This document shows, in pieces, positions 8,035-14,336 of a DNA stretch of 14,336 nt. Source of the DNA: JBDTMC01 sp039934475 (GTDB taxonomy: Bacteria; Acidobacteriota; Terriglobia; Bryobacterales; Bryobacteraceae). Location: contig JBDTMC010000172.1 of assembly GCA_039934475.1 (NCBI GenBank), forward strand, positions 1 to 14,336. Reading direction: 5' to 3'. A program made the position numbers and the translations under genes. Positions within the stretch are counted from its first letter, which is position 1. Every line of letters starts with the position of its first letter. The notes under the pieces are model-generated. The model worked only from the letters and a program-made list of their open reading frames with translations. It did not search any database and was not told where the DNA came from.

Positions 8035-10749
8035 TTACTCCCTCTCTTCCGAACCACCTACTCCAGCATGCGCCGGGCTGCGGAATACCGAGTTGAGGAA
8101 GAGGACATTCAGTCCGTCCAGGTAAGCTCGGAAATTAGGATCGGACGTGAAGGCAATCACATTGCCGCGGCCGCTGCGCTGGTAGATCACAAATGGCTTG
8201 AAGGCGATCTGCTTGCGGTACTCGTCCCAAACGTATCCGCTGGCGGCTACCTGGTCAGGTCCTGAGTAGACCGCGACATTGACGCCTTTATCGGCTTTCA
8301 GCGGCGTGAAGATCGTCCGCCCTGCCACCATGGGGAAGACGATGTCAGCCGCGCCGGCTCCCAGCCAGTGCTCGGTGTCCACTTTGGCCCGGCCAATGAA
8401 TCCGTGGGCGCTCGAGGGCAGATCGGTGTCCGGTTGAATGGCTTTGTCGTACTCTTCCTGGTTCTTGAGAATTTTGCCGGCTACGCGGCCTGAATCGGGC
8501 GTCGGCGCGCCTGTCGCCGGTGTTGCCGGTGGCGGCTTAGGTGGTTCACTGCCCGGCGCGTTTTCCTGCTTAACATCTAATAGACCGCTGCGAGTATCGG
8601 CCAGAAATTGAACCGCTCCCGACCCCAGCCCAATCAGCGTGCCGCCCGATTCCACCCAGTCCTTCAATCGTCTCGTGCCCGCCGGGCCTAAGACGCCGAA
8701 ATAGCCTTCACCAATCGCATCCGGAAGTAGAATGATCGAGAACTTACTAAGGTCTGCAGTCGCGAGTTGCTGCGTGCGAACAACCGTCACAGGATAGCCG
8801 AACTGCCGCTCGATCACGAAGCGGGCCTGGCCTGCGGACCCCGCCGCCGACGGGCGATCCCAAGCCAGCGCGATCACCGGTTTCCGTATATAGCGGACCC
8901 ATTGGCTGCCGAAGTTAGGGCCGTCGTCCATCCAACTGGATGATGTTGCGAACACGGTGGCTCCGCTGGACTCCGCATTCCTCCGGACGCTCTCATGTAC
9001 GGACAGCGCGTTGTCCTTCACTTTGATGATCACCGTCCCCGATGGGTAAGTGCGGCCATTCTGCGTGAAGGGTCGATCGGTGGTTAGCATGCGGAGGCCG
9101 TCTTTTAGTGCCGCAGCCAGGAAACGACCGGCAGGTGCCGTACCCCAGGGAATCAAGTAAGCCACCGTGGCTTCGCCGCCTTCCACCCGGCCCGCGGGTG
9201 CGGCCTGGAACGGTTCGAACTTGCCTTCTGACCGTGCTCCCGTGGTGATTGCCTCAACCCCGAACTGCAAGGGAAGGGACCACGCCGTGACATCGTAGAT
9301 CTCGCTCGATTCGCGGCGTTTGCGCCGGTGTTCCTCGCTGGTAAGGAACGCTTCGTCCATAGACACATTCGTGTCCAACAACACGCGCACCATGCGCTTG
9401 GCCGGCTGTGCCGTGGGAATCACGTAGCTTCCGGCCGCATATTCTTTGCCGTCGGCGGCCTTGAACGCTGCGGTAGCGCGCAGGACTTCTACTCCATGCC
9501 GGACCAGCAGCGCGGCCAGTCTGTCTGTAGCTGGGGCGTCGCTGCGGCGAGGCAGGATATATTCCCGAATCGGTTCCTTCTTGCCTTCTTCGATTGCTGT
9601 AACGTGATAACGGTAGAAATTAGCCAGCAACTCCTCTCGATGGACGGCCGCCGTTTCGCAGGTGCCGAGAGACGTGATGAAATGACGGCGGACGGTTTCG
9701 CGGAAGGTGATGGTGGTGTCGTCCGAATTTCGCCGGACAACTAAACCGCGTGTCGAGCCGTTCTCGTAAGTCATCGACAAGGCTCCATAGTAGGAGGGCC
9801 AACTGGCGCCATACCCCGGATAGAACGCATCGTACGCCTCGCGAGTGAAGTAGCTGTATCCAAACTGGTCGAAGTATTTGGCGTTGGTTTTGCCAAACCA
9901 GTAGAGGTTGGTTTGCTGCTCCTTCACGAGGTGCGGGTTGTAGGGGATGGCTTCGGGGGCGAAGTAGTAAGAAGACTCCGAGCCCATTTCATGAAGATCA
10001 ACGTAGACCAATGGCAGCCAGGCGCGCAGAGCTTGGATCTGCCCAGAGATTTCGGGTTGCGTCATCGCTAGCCAGTCGCGGTTGAGGTCGAAGTAATAGT
10101 GATTTGTGCGCCCTCCCGGCCAGGGCTCGAGATGTTCCGCTGCCAGCGGGTCGGCATTTGGTTCGGGGCCTTCGTTCTGGTTGAAGTTCTGGACGAAGCG
10201 GTCGCGGCCATCCGGATTCTGCAGGGGATCGATCAGAATAACTACGTTCGACAGAATCTCATCCGTCACCGGGTTGTCGCGGTTGGCCAACAGATGATAA
10301 GCCGTCACCATGGCGGCGTCGGGCGACGAAATCTCATTCCCGTGGACGCCGTAGGAGAGCCAGATGACAGCCGGCAGATCGGTGATCAGCCTCTTTGATT
10401 CAGCTTCACTCGTCTGGCGCGGATCATATAGCCTCTTCATCGCACTCTGAATTTCCGGAAGCCGGCGGATGTTAGCCTTTGACCCGATGGCGGCGAAGAT
10501 CAACCGGCGCCCTTCCCAGGTCTGTCCGTAGTCGAAGAGCTTCACCTGATCAGGCAGGGCTGTGGCAAGGGCCTGAAAGTAAGAGACGATCTGGGCGTGG
10601 GTGGCAATACGGTCGCCAAAGTCGAAACCGAGGATGGTTTTCGGCGTCGGAATGGAGGCATCGTATTTCGCTCCGGGCCAGTATTCGAACTTAGTTTGTC
10701 CCGCAAGAGTAGAGGCGATCAACAGACTCAGGCAGATGAGCTTGGGCAT
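8035..10749 (-). CDS. Secreted M14 family zinc carboxypeptidase-like metallopeptidase with extended C-terminus
   Basis: A 904-residue protein from the ATG at 10749, chosen because it begins with a signal peptide (MPKLICLSLLIASTLAGQ, cleavage near residue 17). Starting further upstream would run the reading frame through a terminator hairpin. The M14 zinc site is visible: HGNE at 136-139 (H136, E139) and H253 in VDLHEMGSES. NPDGRDRF (178-185) is the substrate-binding region, and E329 in MTYENGSTRG is the likely general base. The remaining ~500 residues include a segment at about 620-715 with the look of a class I glutamine-amidotransferase/ThuA-like fold (SIILLPD, then LKDWVESGGTLIGLGSGA), with Ser where such enzymes have the nucleophilic Cys. 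A Pro-rich linker follows (about 734-752), then a beta-rich end. It probably degrades peptides in the periplasm or outside the cell. The gene converges with the adaptor gene with only a 10-bp gap. Confidence 0.93.
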   Translation of the reverse strand: MPKLICLSLLIASTLAGQTKFEYWPGAKYDASIPTPKTILGFDFGDRIATHAQIVSYFQALATALPDQVKLFDYGQTWEGRRLIFAAIGSKANIRRLPEIQSAMKRLYDPRQTSEAESKRLITDLPAVIWLSYGVHGNEISSPDAAMVTAYHLLANRDNPVTDEILSNVVILIDPLQNPDGRDRFVQNFNQNEGPEPNADPLAAEHLEPWPGGRTNHYYFDLNRDWLAMTQPEISGQIQALRAWLPLVYVDLHEMGSESSYYFAPEAIPYNPHLVKEQQTNLYWFGKTNAKYFDQFGYSYFTREAYDAFYPGYGASWPSYYGALSMTYENGSTRGLVVRRNSDDTTITFRETVRRHFITSLGTCETAAVHREELLANFYRYHVTAIEEGKKEPIREYILPRRSDAPATDRLAALLVRHGVEVLRATAAFKAADGKEYAAGSYVIPTAQPAKRMVRVLLDTNVSMDEAFLTSEEHRRKRRESSEIYDVTAWSLPLQFGVEAITTGARSEGKFEPFQAAPAGRVEGGEATVAYLIPWGTAPAGRFLAAALKDGLRMLTTDRPFTQNGRTYPSGTVIIKVKDNALSVHESVRRNAESSGATVFATSSSWMDDGPNFGSQWVRYIRKPVIALAWDRPSAAGSAGQARFVIERQFGYPVTVVRTQQLATADLSKFSIILLPDAIGEGYFGVLGPAGTRRLKDWVESGGTLIGLGSGAVQFLADTRSGLLDVKQENAPGSEPPKPPPATPATGAPTPDSGRVAGKILKNQEEYDKAIQPDTDLPSSAHGFIGRAKVDTEHWLGAGAADIVFPMVAGRTIFTPLKADKGVNVAVYSGPDQVAASGYVWDEYRKQIAFKPFVIYQRSGRGNVIAFTSDPNFRAYLDGLNVLFLNSVFRSPAHAGVGGSEERE

Positions 10750-10757
10750 TGACACGC

Positions 10758-10787
10758 AGGATAGCATTTGGTCATGATGTGGGCCAA
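10758..10787 (-). promoter_or_regulatory. Candidate promoter for the M14 peptidase gene, possibly giving a leaderless mRNA
   Basis: On the minus strand TTGGCC (10782-10787) and TATCCT (10758-10763) are separated by 18 bp, a reasonable housekeeping-sigma match. The -10 box ends only 8 nt before the ATG at 10749, so transcription would begin at or next to the start codon. The lack of a Shine-Dalgarno before this ATG is consistent with that. It lies just downstream of the terminator of the preceding minus-strand gene. Single-site pattern match only. Confidence 0.3.
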
Positions 10788-10805
10788 CACGAGCGATGGG
10801 GGGAG

Positions 10806-10858
10806 AAAAAAACGGCGGTGGCAACGCAAGGGAAGAAGTTTCGCGTGCTACCGCCGGC
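10806..10858 (-). terminator. Rho-independent terminator downstream of the Spy-like gene
   Basis: Arms at 10843-10856 and 10813-10827 pair over 13 base pairs, with one mismatch and one bulged base, around a 15-nt loop. The stem is GC-rich, with CGGCGGT pairing to ACCGCCG at its base. Read on the minus strand the stem is followed immediately by seven T (A run at 10806-10812). This is a classic intrinsic terminator for minus-strand transcripts. It separates the Spy-like gene from the M14 peptidase gene. Confidence 0.8.
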
Positions 10859-10899
10859 ACTTTCTTAGGGGTTAAGGTAAGAGGCTCTATGATTCGATC

Positions 10900-10923
10900 G
10901 GCCGGGTGAACCACCACCCGGCC
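10900..10923. repeat. Perfect 9-bp inverted repeat (hairpin) after the Spy-like gene
   Basis: GGCCGGGTG and CACCCGGCC flank a 6-nt loop, a perfect and very GC-rich hairpin 23 bp beyond the stop of the Spy-like gene. Neither strand has a T run directly after it. It may stabilise the 3' end of the Spy-like mRNA, act as a first pause site ahead of the terminator about 40 bp further on, or be a protein-binding palindrome. Confidence 0.6.
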
Positions 10924-10946
10924 TGGTGCAAGGAGTTAATACGGAT

Positions 10947-11492
10947 TTAACGACGGCCCGGGCCCATGCCCATCATTCCATGGCCCATGCCTCCGGGACC
11001 CATTTCGCCGGCCCCGTGGGCGGGTGGCGTCAATAGGAGCAGCATCGATGCTTCGTGAATTTGCGGCTGCAGCGCGGCTGCCGCTGCCAGCGACGCGAGC
11101 TTTGTCTTCTGGTCAGGTGTAAGCAGAGCCACAGCCTGATCCGTAAGGCTGGTATTGGCGGTGTGCATTGTCGCGCGCAAAGCCTGTATATCGACCATCA
11201 GTTTGCCGACGGCGGCCGGATCCGGGTTGGAGGACTTCAGCAACGCCTGCAGTGCGGTCTCCTTGGTGCGGAGATCGGTCATTGTTTGCTGATTTGCAGT
11301 GCGCGCCGATGTACGGATTGCTTCAATTGCGGTCAATTGACTATCTGTCAGAGTCAGATATGTCTTGATGTTGTCAAAGGTAGGGGCCGCTCCGCCGCCT
11401 CCTGGGCCCATGCCCATTCCCATGGGACCGCGCATACCTTGGGCCATCGCCAGTGATGCCACTGCGGTTAGTAGTGCCAGCTTCATCTTCAT
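10947..11492 (-). CDS. Spy/CpxP-like (LTxxQ) exported protein with Met-Gly-rich ends
   Basis: A 181-residue protein with a clear signal peptide (MKMKLALLTAVASLAMA, cleavage near residue 17). An AAGGAG (11504-11509 on the plus strand as CTCCTT) lies 11 nt ahead of the ATG. The central helical part has two LTxxQ motifs, LTDSQ (48-52) and LTPDQ (124-128), the signature of Spy/CpxP-family periplasmic proteins, which act as ATP-independent chaperones or modulators of envelope-stress kinases. Both ends are rich in methionine and glycine: MRGPMGMGMGP (20-30) and, near the C-terminus, MGPGGMGHGMMGMGP (164-178), which includes one His. Such segments can bind soft metals such as Cu(I), but this is inference here. 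The gene is divergent from a histidine kinase/response regulator pair across a 155-bp gap. A terminator follows it. Similarity to the family rests on motif, size and export signal, so a diverged or lineage-specific relative is possible. Confidence 0.8.
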   Translation of the reverse strand: MKMKLALLTAVASLAMAQGMRGPMGMGMGPGGGGAAPTFDNIKTYLTLTDSQLTAIEAIRTSARTANQQTMTDLRTKETALQALLKSSNPDPAAVGKLMVDIQALRATMHTANTSLTDQAVALLTPDQKTKLASLAAAAALQPQIHEASMLLLLTPPAHGAGEMGPGGMGHGMMGMGPGRR

Positions 11493-11578
11493 ATTTGTCG
11501 CTTCTCCTTCTGCGCCGCGGTTCGGCAGGTTCGTTTTTCCTGATCTAAGTATGCAACAGGCTCACAGAGATCTTGCGT

Positions 11579-11600
11579 TAAGACTCTGCAAAATAAGACT
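11579..11600. promoter_or_regulatory. Candidate operator: two TAAGACT direct repeats in the divergent intergenic region
   Basis: TAAGACT occurs at 11579-11585 and again at 11594-11600, 15 bp apart start to start, between the Spy-like gene and the kinase gene. OmpR-type regulators bind direct repeats, usually 10-11 bp apart, so the spacing is not ideal. The site lies just upstream of a candidate kinase promoter and could serve both directions. Confidence 0.3.
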
Positions 11601-11605
11601 TTACG

Positions 11606-11632
11606 TTCATAACATGGCGGTGTGGATATACT
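11606..11632 (+). promoter_or_regulatory. Candidate promoter for the kinase/regulator operon
   Basis: TATACT at 11627-11632 matches the -10 consensus at five of six bases. The best -35 candidate is TTCATA at 11606-11611 with a short 15-bp spacer, as expected for a promoter needing an activator. The start of transcription would fall about 10 nt before the kinase ATG. Confidence 0.3.
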
Positions 11633-11647
11633 CATTGGGAACGAAGA

Positions 11648-13360
11648 ATGCAGCGCGGCTTGCGTACGGAACTCGTTGTGATCGTCGCCATGGCGGTGGC
11701 CCTACCTCTGCTGGCCTTTCTGCAGTACCGCTGGATTGGAGACATCAGCCGCACAGAGCGGGAGCAGTTGCGGGCCAACATGCGCCAGGCGGCCTCTCGC
11801 TTCGCGGCCGACTTCGACAACCAGATTTACGGAGTACTGCAGAGCATGCCGCGGCGCCGGCCGCGGATGGGCGGGTTCGATGTCGATGAATACGGCATCG
11901 CTCTCATGCGCGGCTCCGAATCCGGGCATTTGCCCAAACCCCTTCACGCCGTCTATTTCCTGCCCGCCCCTGACGAGCCAATAGAACTTTTCGATCCAGA
12001 GGAAGAACACTTCAAACCCAGTTCATGGCCAGACTCTTTAGCGGTGCTGAAGGGACTGTTGGAACGCCGTCGCGAGTCCCCGTTCGCCATTGACGCCAGT
12101 ATTCCCGCCATCGCCATGCCGCGTCCCCGGCCGCGTCCGCGGGAACGGGCCGTTGGTTCCCGTCCTCCGCGGGATCGTTTTGGCCCTCCAGGCATGGGCT
12201 CCGAGGAGGGGCGACCGCCAGCGAATTCGTGGCTCATCCTGGAGTTCGATAAGGACTATTTGCAAAAAGAGGCGCTGCCCGAAGTGGCGCGGCGATCCCT
12301 TGGCTCCGACTACACTGTGCAGGTGGCAGCCGAATCCGACGGAAGCCTCTTCTTTCAATCGGACAAGCCGCCTGCCGGAGAAGCCGAATTGCGGTTACCG
12401 TTGCGCTTGATTCGTCCTGGTCCAGGACCGGGCATGGGGATGGGCATGGGCATGGGTATGGGGATGAACATGGGCATGCCCGGCGGCATGGGTTTCGGTG
12501 GTATGACGTCCGCGCCTTGGGAAATGCGCATCTGGTCCCGCAATGGGTCATTGGAAACAGTCGTCAATGCAACGCGCTGGCGGAATCTTGGGGTGAGCGG
12601 AGCGATTCTTCTGATCCTGTGCGCCGGCTTCGCCCTTCTGCTGCGTTCCGCGCGACATGAGCGCCGACTCTCGCAACTGCAGATGGAGTTTGTAGCTGGC
12701 GTTTCTCACGAACTGCGGACTCCCCTGGCTGTCATCCAGTCGGCCGGCGAGAACCTGGCCGACGGCGTAGTGACGCGTGAGGATCAGGTCCGCCGCTATG
12801 GCGACTTGGTTCGGAACGAGGGACAGCGCCTTTCGGCGATGGTGGAACAGGTGCTGCGCTTCGCCGGCATTCAATCGGGTAAGGCGAAGTACGACCTCAT
12901 GCCGACAGACGTCACTTCGCTTCTCAGTCGCGCCGTCGATGCGGCTCATGAGGATTACCTACGGGCGGGCCGCACTGTGGACTGCTCCACTCCGACTGGC
13001 CTGCCGCAAGCCCGTGCCGACGCCGTGGCGCTGGAACAGTGCATCCGCAACTTACTCGAAAACTCCCTAAAGCATGCCGAAGGCCCCACCCGTGTGGAGG
13101 CGGTGGAAGAAAATCGCTCTGTGGTGATCACGGTGCGCGATGGTGGGGCTGGCATCGATCCCGCCGATCTGCCGCACGTCTTCGAGCCCTTTTATCGCGG
13201 CCGGCGCGCGGTGACGGACCAAATTCGCGGCGCCGGACTCGGGCTAAGTTTGGTAAAGCGAATAATTGAAGCCCACGGAGGCTCGCTAGCCGTCACTAGT
13301 GAAGCCGGTGAAGGATCGCGATTTGTGCTGCGCATTCCAGCGGCTATGGAGAAAGCATGA
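11648..13360 (+). CDS. Sensor histidine kinase with Met-Gly repeat in its periplasmic domain
   Basis: A 570-residue membrane kinase. TM1 is at about 8-26 and TM2 at about 314-333, enclosing a large periplasmic domain. That domain includes an Arg/Pro-rich, likely disordered stretch (about 158-190) and a Met-Gly run, GMGMGMGMGMGMNMGM at 262-277, continuing to M286. No HAMP domain is evident: TM2 leads directly into the dimerisation helix with the phospho-acceptor H354 in VSHELRTPL. ATP-binding boxes follow: N box NLLENSLKH (N472), G1 as RDGGAGI (497-503, with Gly in place of the usual Asn of DNGxGI), F box FEPFYRG (512-518) and G2 GAGLGLSLVKRI (528-539). It should phosphorylate the response regulator encoded next, whose ATG overlaps this stop by 4 nt. 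The sensor region resembles no named domain I recognise. The Met-rich run, matching that in the divergent Spy-like protein, suggests metal or envelope-stress sensing; this is inference. Confidence 0.94.
   Translation: MQRGLRTELVVIVAMAVALPLLAFLQYRWIGDISRTEREQLRANMRQAASRFAADFDNQIYGVLQSMPRRRPRMGGFDVDEYGIALMRGSESGHLPKPLHAVYFLPAPDEPIELFDPEEEHFKPSSWPDSLAVLKGLLERRRESPFAIDASIPAIAMPRPRPRPRERAVGSRPPRDRFGPPGMGSEEGRPPANSWLILEFDKDYLQKEALPEVARRSLGSDYTVQVAAESDGSLFFQSDKPPAGEAELRLPLRLIRPGPGPGMGMGMGMGMGMNMGMPGGMGFGGMTSAPWEMRIWSRNGSLETVVNATRWRNLGVSGAILLILCAGFALLLRSARHERRLSQLQMEFVAGVSHELRTPLAVIQSAGENLADGVVTREDQVRRYGDLVRNEGQRLSAMVEQVLRFAGIQSGKAKYDLMPTDVTSLLSRAVDAAHEDYLRAGRTVDCSTPTGLPQARADAVALEQCIRNLLENSLKHAEGPTRVEAVEENRSVVITVRDGGAGIDPADLPHVFEPFYRGRRAVTDQIRGAGLGLSLVKRIIEAHGGSLAVTSEAGEGSRFVLRIPAAMEKA
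12431..12478 (+). repeat. Hexanucleotide tandem repeat (8 units) encoding GM/NM pairs in the kinase
   Basis: Eight consecutive 6-bp units of the form GGNATG (one is AACATG) run in frame: GGCATG four times, GGGATG twice, GGTATG once and AACATG once. They encode six GM, one NM and one GM pair. The third-position variation shows some age or selection on the protein sequence. Changes in unit number would keep the frame and alter the length of the Met-rich segment in the periplasmic sensor. Confidence 0.85.
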
Positions 13361-14049
13361 GCGGCGCTCGAATTCTGCTGGTAGAAGATGAGCCGGGTCT
13401 AGTGTTGACACTCACCGACCGTCTGGTGGGCGAGGGTTATCTGGTGGAATCGGCGCACGACGGAGAGCAGGGCCTCTCGCGGGCTCTCAACGAAACCTTC
13501 GACTTGATTCTGCTCGACGTAATGCTGCCGAAGAAGAATGGCTTCGACGTTTGCCGCCAGTTGAGGCAGAGTGGGTCAAATGTTCCGGTGCTCATGCTCA
13601 CTGCCCGTGGTCAGGTGGTGGATAAGGTAGCTGGACTGCAGCTTGGCGCCGATGACTACCTCGTCAAGCCGTTTGAAATGGCTGAACTACTAGCCCGCCT
13701 CACCGCCCTTTTGCGGCGCGCGAATGTGAAACCGGAACCGGCGCTGGATGGCGACCGCCGCTTCGGCAAAGTGTTGGTTGACTTGCGCCGGGGAAAAGTA
13801 CTGAAGGGCGGGCAATCCGTGGTTCTCAGCGCCCGGGAGTTTCAACTCTTGCGATACCTCATTGAACGGCCGGGGGAGGTGGTTTCGCGCGAAACGCTGC
13901 TGCACGAAGTGTGGGGCTATCAATCAATGCCTTCCACCAGGACGGTGGACGTCCACATGGCTTGGCTAAGACAGAAGCTGGAAGAGAACCCGAGATATCC
14001 GGAACACTTTCTCACACTGCGAGGCCTGGGTTACAAGTTCGCGGGGTAA
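13357..14049 (+). CDS. OmpR/PhoB-family response regulator
   Basis: A 230-residue DNA-binding regulator. The receiver domain (about 4-120) has all key residues: acidic pair E10/D11, phospho-acceptor D54 (LLDVMLP), T82 and K104 (YLVKPF). The C-terminal winged-helix domain (about 135-230) shows LSAREFQLLRYL, then the recognition-helix region STRTVDVHMAWLRQKLE and the end RGLGYKFAG, all typical of the OmpR/PhoB class. The start overlaps the kinase stop (ATGA), and GGAG lies 5 nt upstream of it, so the two are translationally coupled partners. It likely controls the divergent Spy-like gene and its own operon, as CpxR does for cpxP; this is inference from layout. Target sites are not proven; the TAAGACT repeats upstream of the kinase are a candidate. 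Confidence 0.96.
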   Translation: MSGARILLVEDEPGLVLTLTDRLVGEGYLVESAHDGEQGLSRALNETFDLILLDVMLPKKNGFDVCRQLRQSGSNVPVLMLTARGQVVDKVAGLQLGADDYLVKPFEMAELLARLTALLRRANVKPEPALDGDRRFGKVLVDLRRGKVLKGGQSVVLSAREFQLLRYLIERPGEVVSRETLLHEVWGYQSMPSTRTVDVHMAWLRQKLEENPRYPEHFLTLRGLGYKFAG

Positions 14050-14050
14050 C

Positions 14051-14336
14051 CTATAGTCTTTCCAGAACAGTCATCAGGTGATCTCCATCCAAGTACCCAA
14101 CCCGCCGCGACTTGGGATCCATCCATCGCCACGTGCCTCCAGATTTTTCGTTCCAGCAGTAGAAGATTTGTTCCTCTTCGATGCCTCGTTCCTCAAGCAG
14201 TTCCTGGTTAAACCAGCGAATGGCGCCTTGCAGTACATAGGGTGAGGAGAAATACTCGGTGGAGACGGTCTCGTCAGTACTCTCAAAGGCGAACTGTACA
14301 AGCCGCCCGTTAAAGTTGATTTGGATCAGATTGACG
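14051..14336 (-). CDS. Hypothetical protein, C-terminal part only
   Basis: A minus-strand frame is open from the right edge of the window (first full codon at 14335) to a TAG at 14051-14053, giving the last 94 residues of a gene whose start lies outside. The visible end reads VNLIQINFNGRLVQFAFEST at its left side and YLDGDHLMTVLERL at its C-terminus. It is rich in Trp, Glu and aromatic residues, with WRWMDPKSRRVGYLDGD near the end, and has no membrane segment. This looks like a real soluble protein, since residue composition is balanced and no competing frame on either strand is better. I do not recognise the family. It converges with the response regulator gene with a 1-bp gap, and no terminator is seen between them. 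Confidence 0.65.
   Translation of the reverse strand, partial: VNLIQINFNGRLVQFAFESTDETVSTEYFSSPYVLQGAIRWFNQELLEERGIEEEQIFYCWNEKSGGTWRWMDPKSRRVGYLDGDHLMTVLERL

Noticed and set aside
10750..10917. Upstream extension of the M14 peptidase reading frame to an ATG at 10917
   Set aside because: The extension runs through the intrinsic terminator and hides the signal peptide; its sequence is low-quality (Pro-rich, no motif). The start at 10749 is far better.
11365..11889. 174-codon plus-strand frame crossing the divergent intergenic region into the kinase
   Set aside because: It would be antisense to the Spy-like gene and out of frame with the kinase; no start signal or motif supports it.
12431..12478. 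Direct repeats considered as a CRISPR or mobile-element signature
   Set aside because: Units are 6 bp, contiguous, in frame and inside a coding region; there are no spacers, no terminal inverted repeats and no transposase.
14074..14301. 75-codon minus-strand frame with an ATG inside the right-hand end
   Set aside because: The overlapping minus-strand frame that is open to the window edge (14051-14336) has much more protein-like composition; this one is Ser/Pro/Arg-rich and looks like its shadow.

Overview
The window looks like chromosome from a GC-rich Gram-negative bacterium, most likely an Acidobacteriota member of the Bryobacter/Solibacter kind. That placement is an inference. It rests on the mix of families: an FG-GAP/UnbV (CRTAC1-like) protein, a long di-haem peroxidase, a ~900-residue M14 peptidase, and an RND efflux pair of the 'TANSIL' type. 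No 16S rRNA or other marker gene is present. I see no tRNA, rRNA, CRISPR array, insertion sequence or phage gene. Coding density is very high, and the longest gap between genes is about 200 bp.

Layout. (1) Positions 1-3518, plus strand: the 3' part of a secreted FG-GAP/UnbV protein, a PEP mutase/isocitrate lyase superfamily enzyme overlapping it by 4 nt, a periplasmic di-haem cytochrome c peroxidase, and a 76-residue hypothetical protein. They lie head to tail and look like one operon. (2) Positions 3622-8024, plus strand: a tripartite efflux pair with the RND permease first and the periplasmic adaptor second, overlapping by 1 nt. No outer-membrane channel gene is in the window. (3) Positions 8035-10749, minus strand: a secreted M14 zinc carboxypeptidase-like protein, convergent with the adaptor. 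(4) Positions 10806-13360 and on to 14049: a small exported Spy/CpxP-like (LTxxQ) protein on the minus strand, followed by its own intrinsic terminator. It is divergent from a sensor histidine kinase/OmpR-type response regulator pair on the plus strand. (5) Positions 14051-14336, minus strand: the C-terminal end of an unrecognised gene that runs off the window.

The most interesting part is region 4. The Spy-like protein and the periplasmic domain of the kinase both carry Met-Gly-rich stretches. In the kinase this is a run of eight 6-bp units encoding GM/NM pairs. The divergent arrangement resembles E. coli cpxP next to cpxRA, where a Spy-family protein modulates its cognate kinase. A reasonable hypothesis is a CpxP-like envelope or metal (Cu/Ag) stress circuit in which both periplasmic partners use methionine-rich segments. 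A pair of TAAGACT direct repeats in the shared intergenic region is a candidate operator. The efflux pair and peroxidase nearby could be stress outputs, but nothing in the sequence proves that link.
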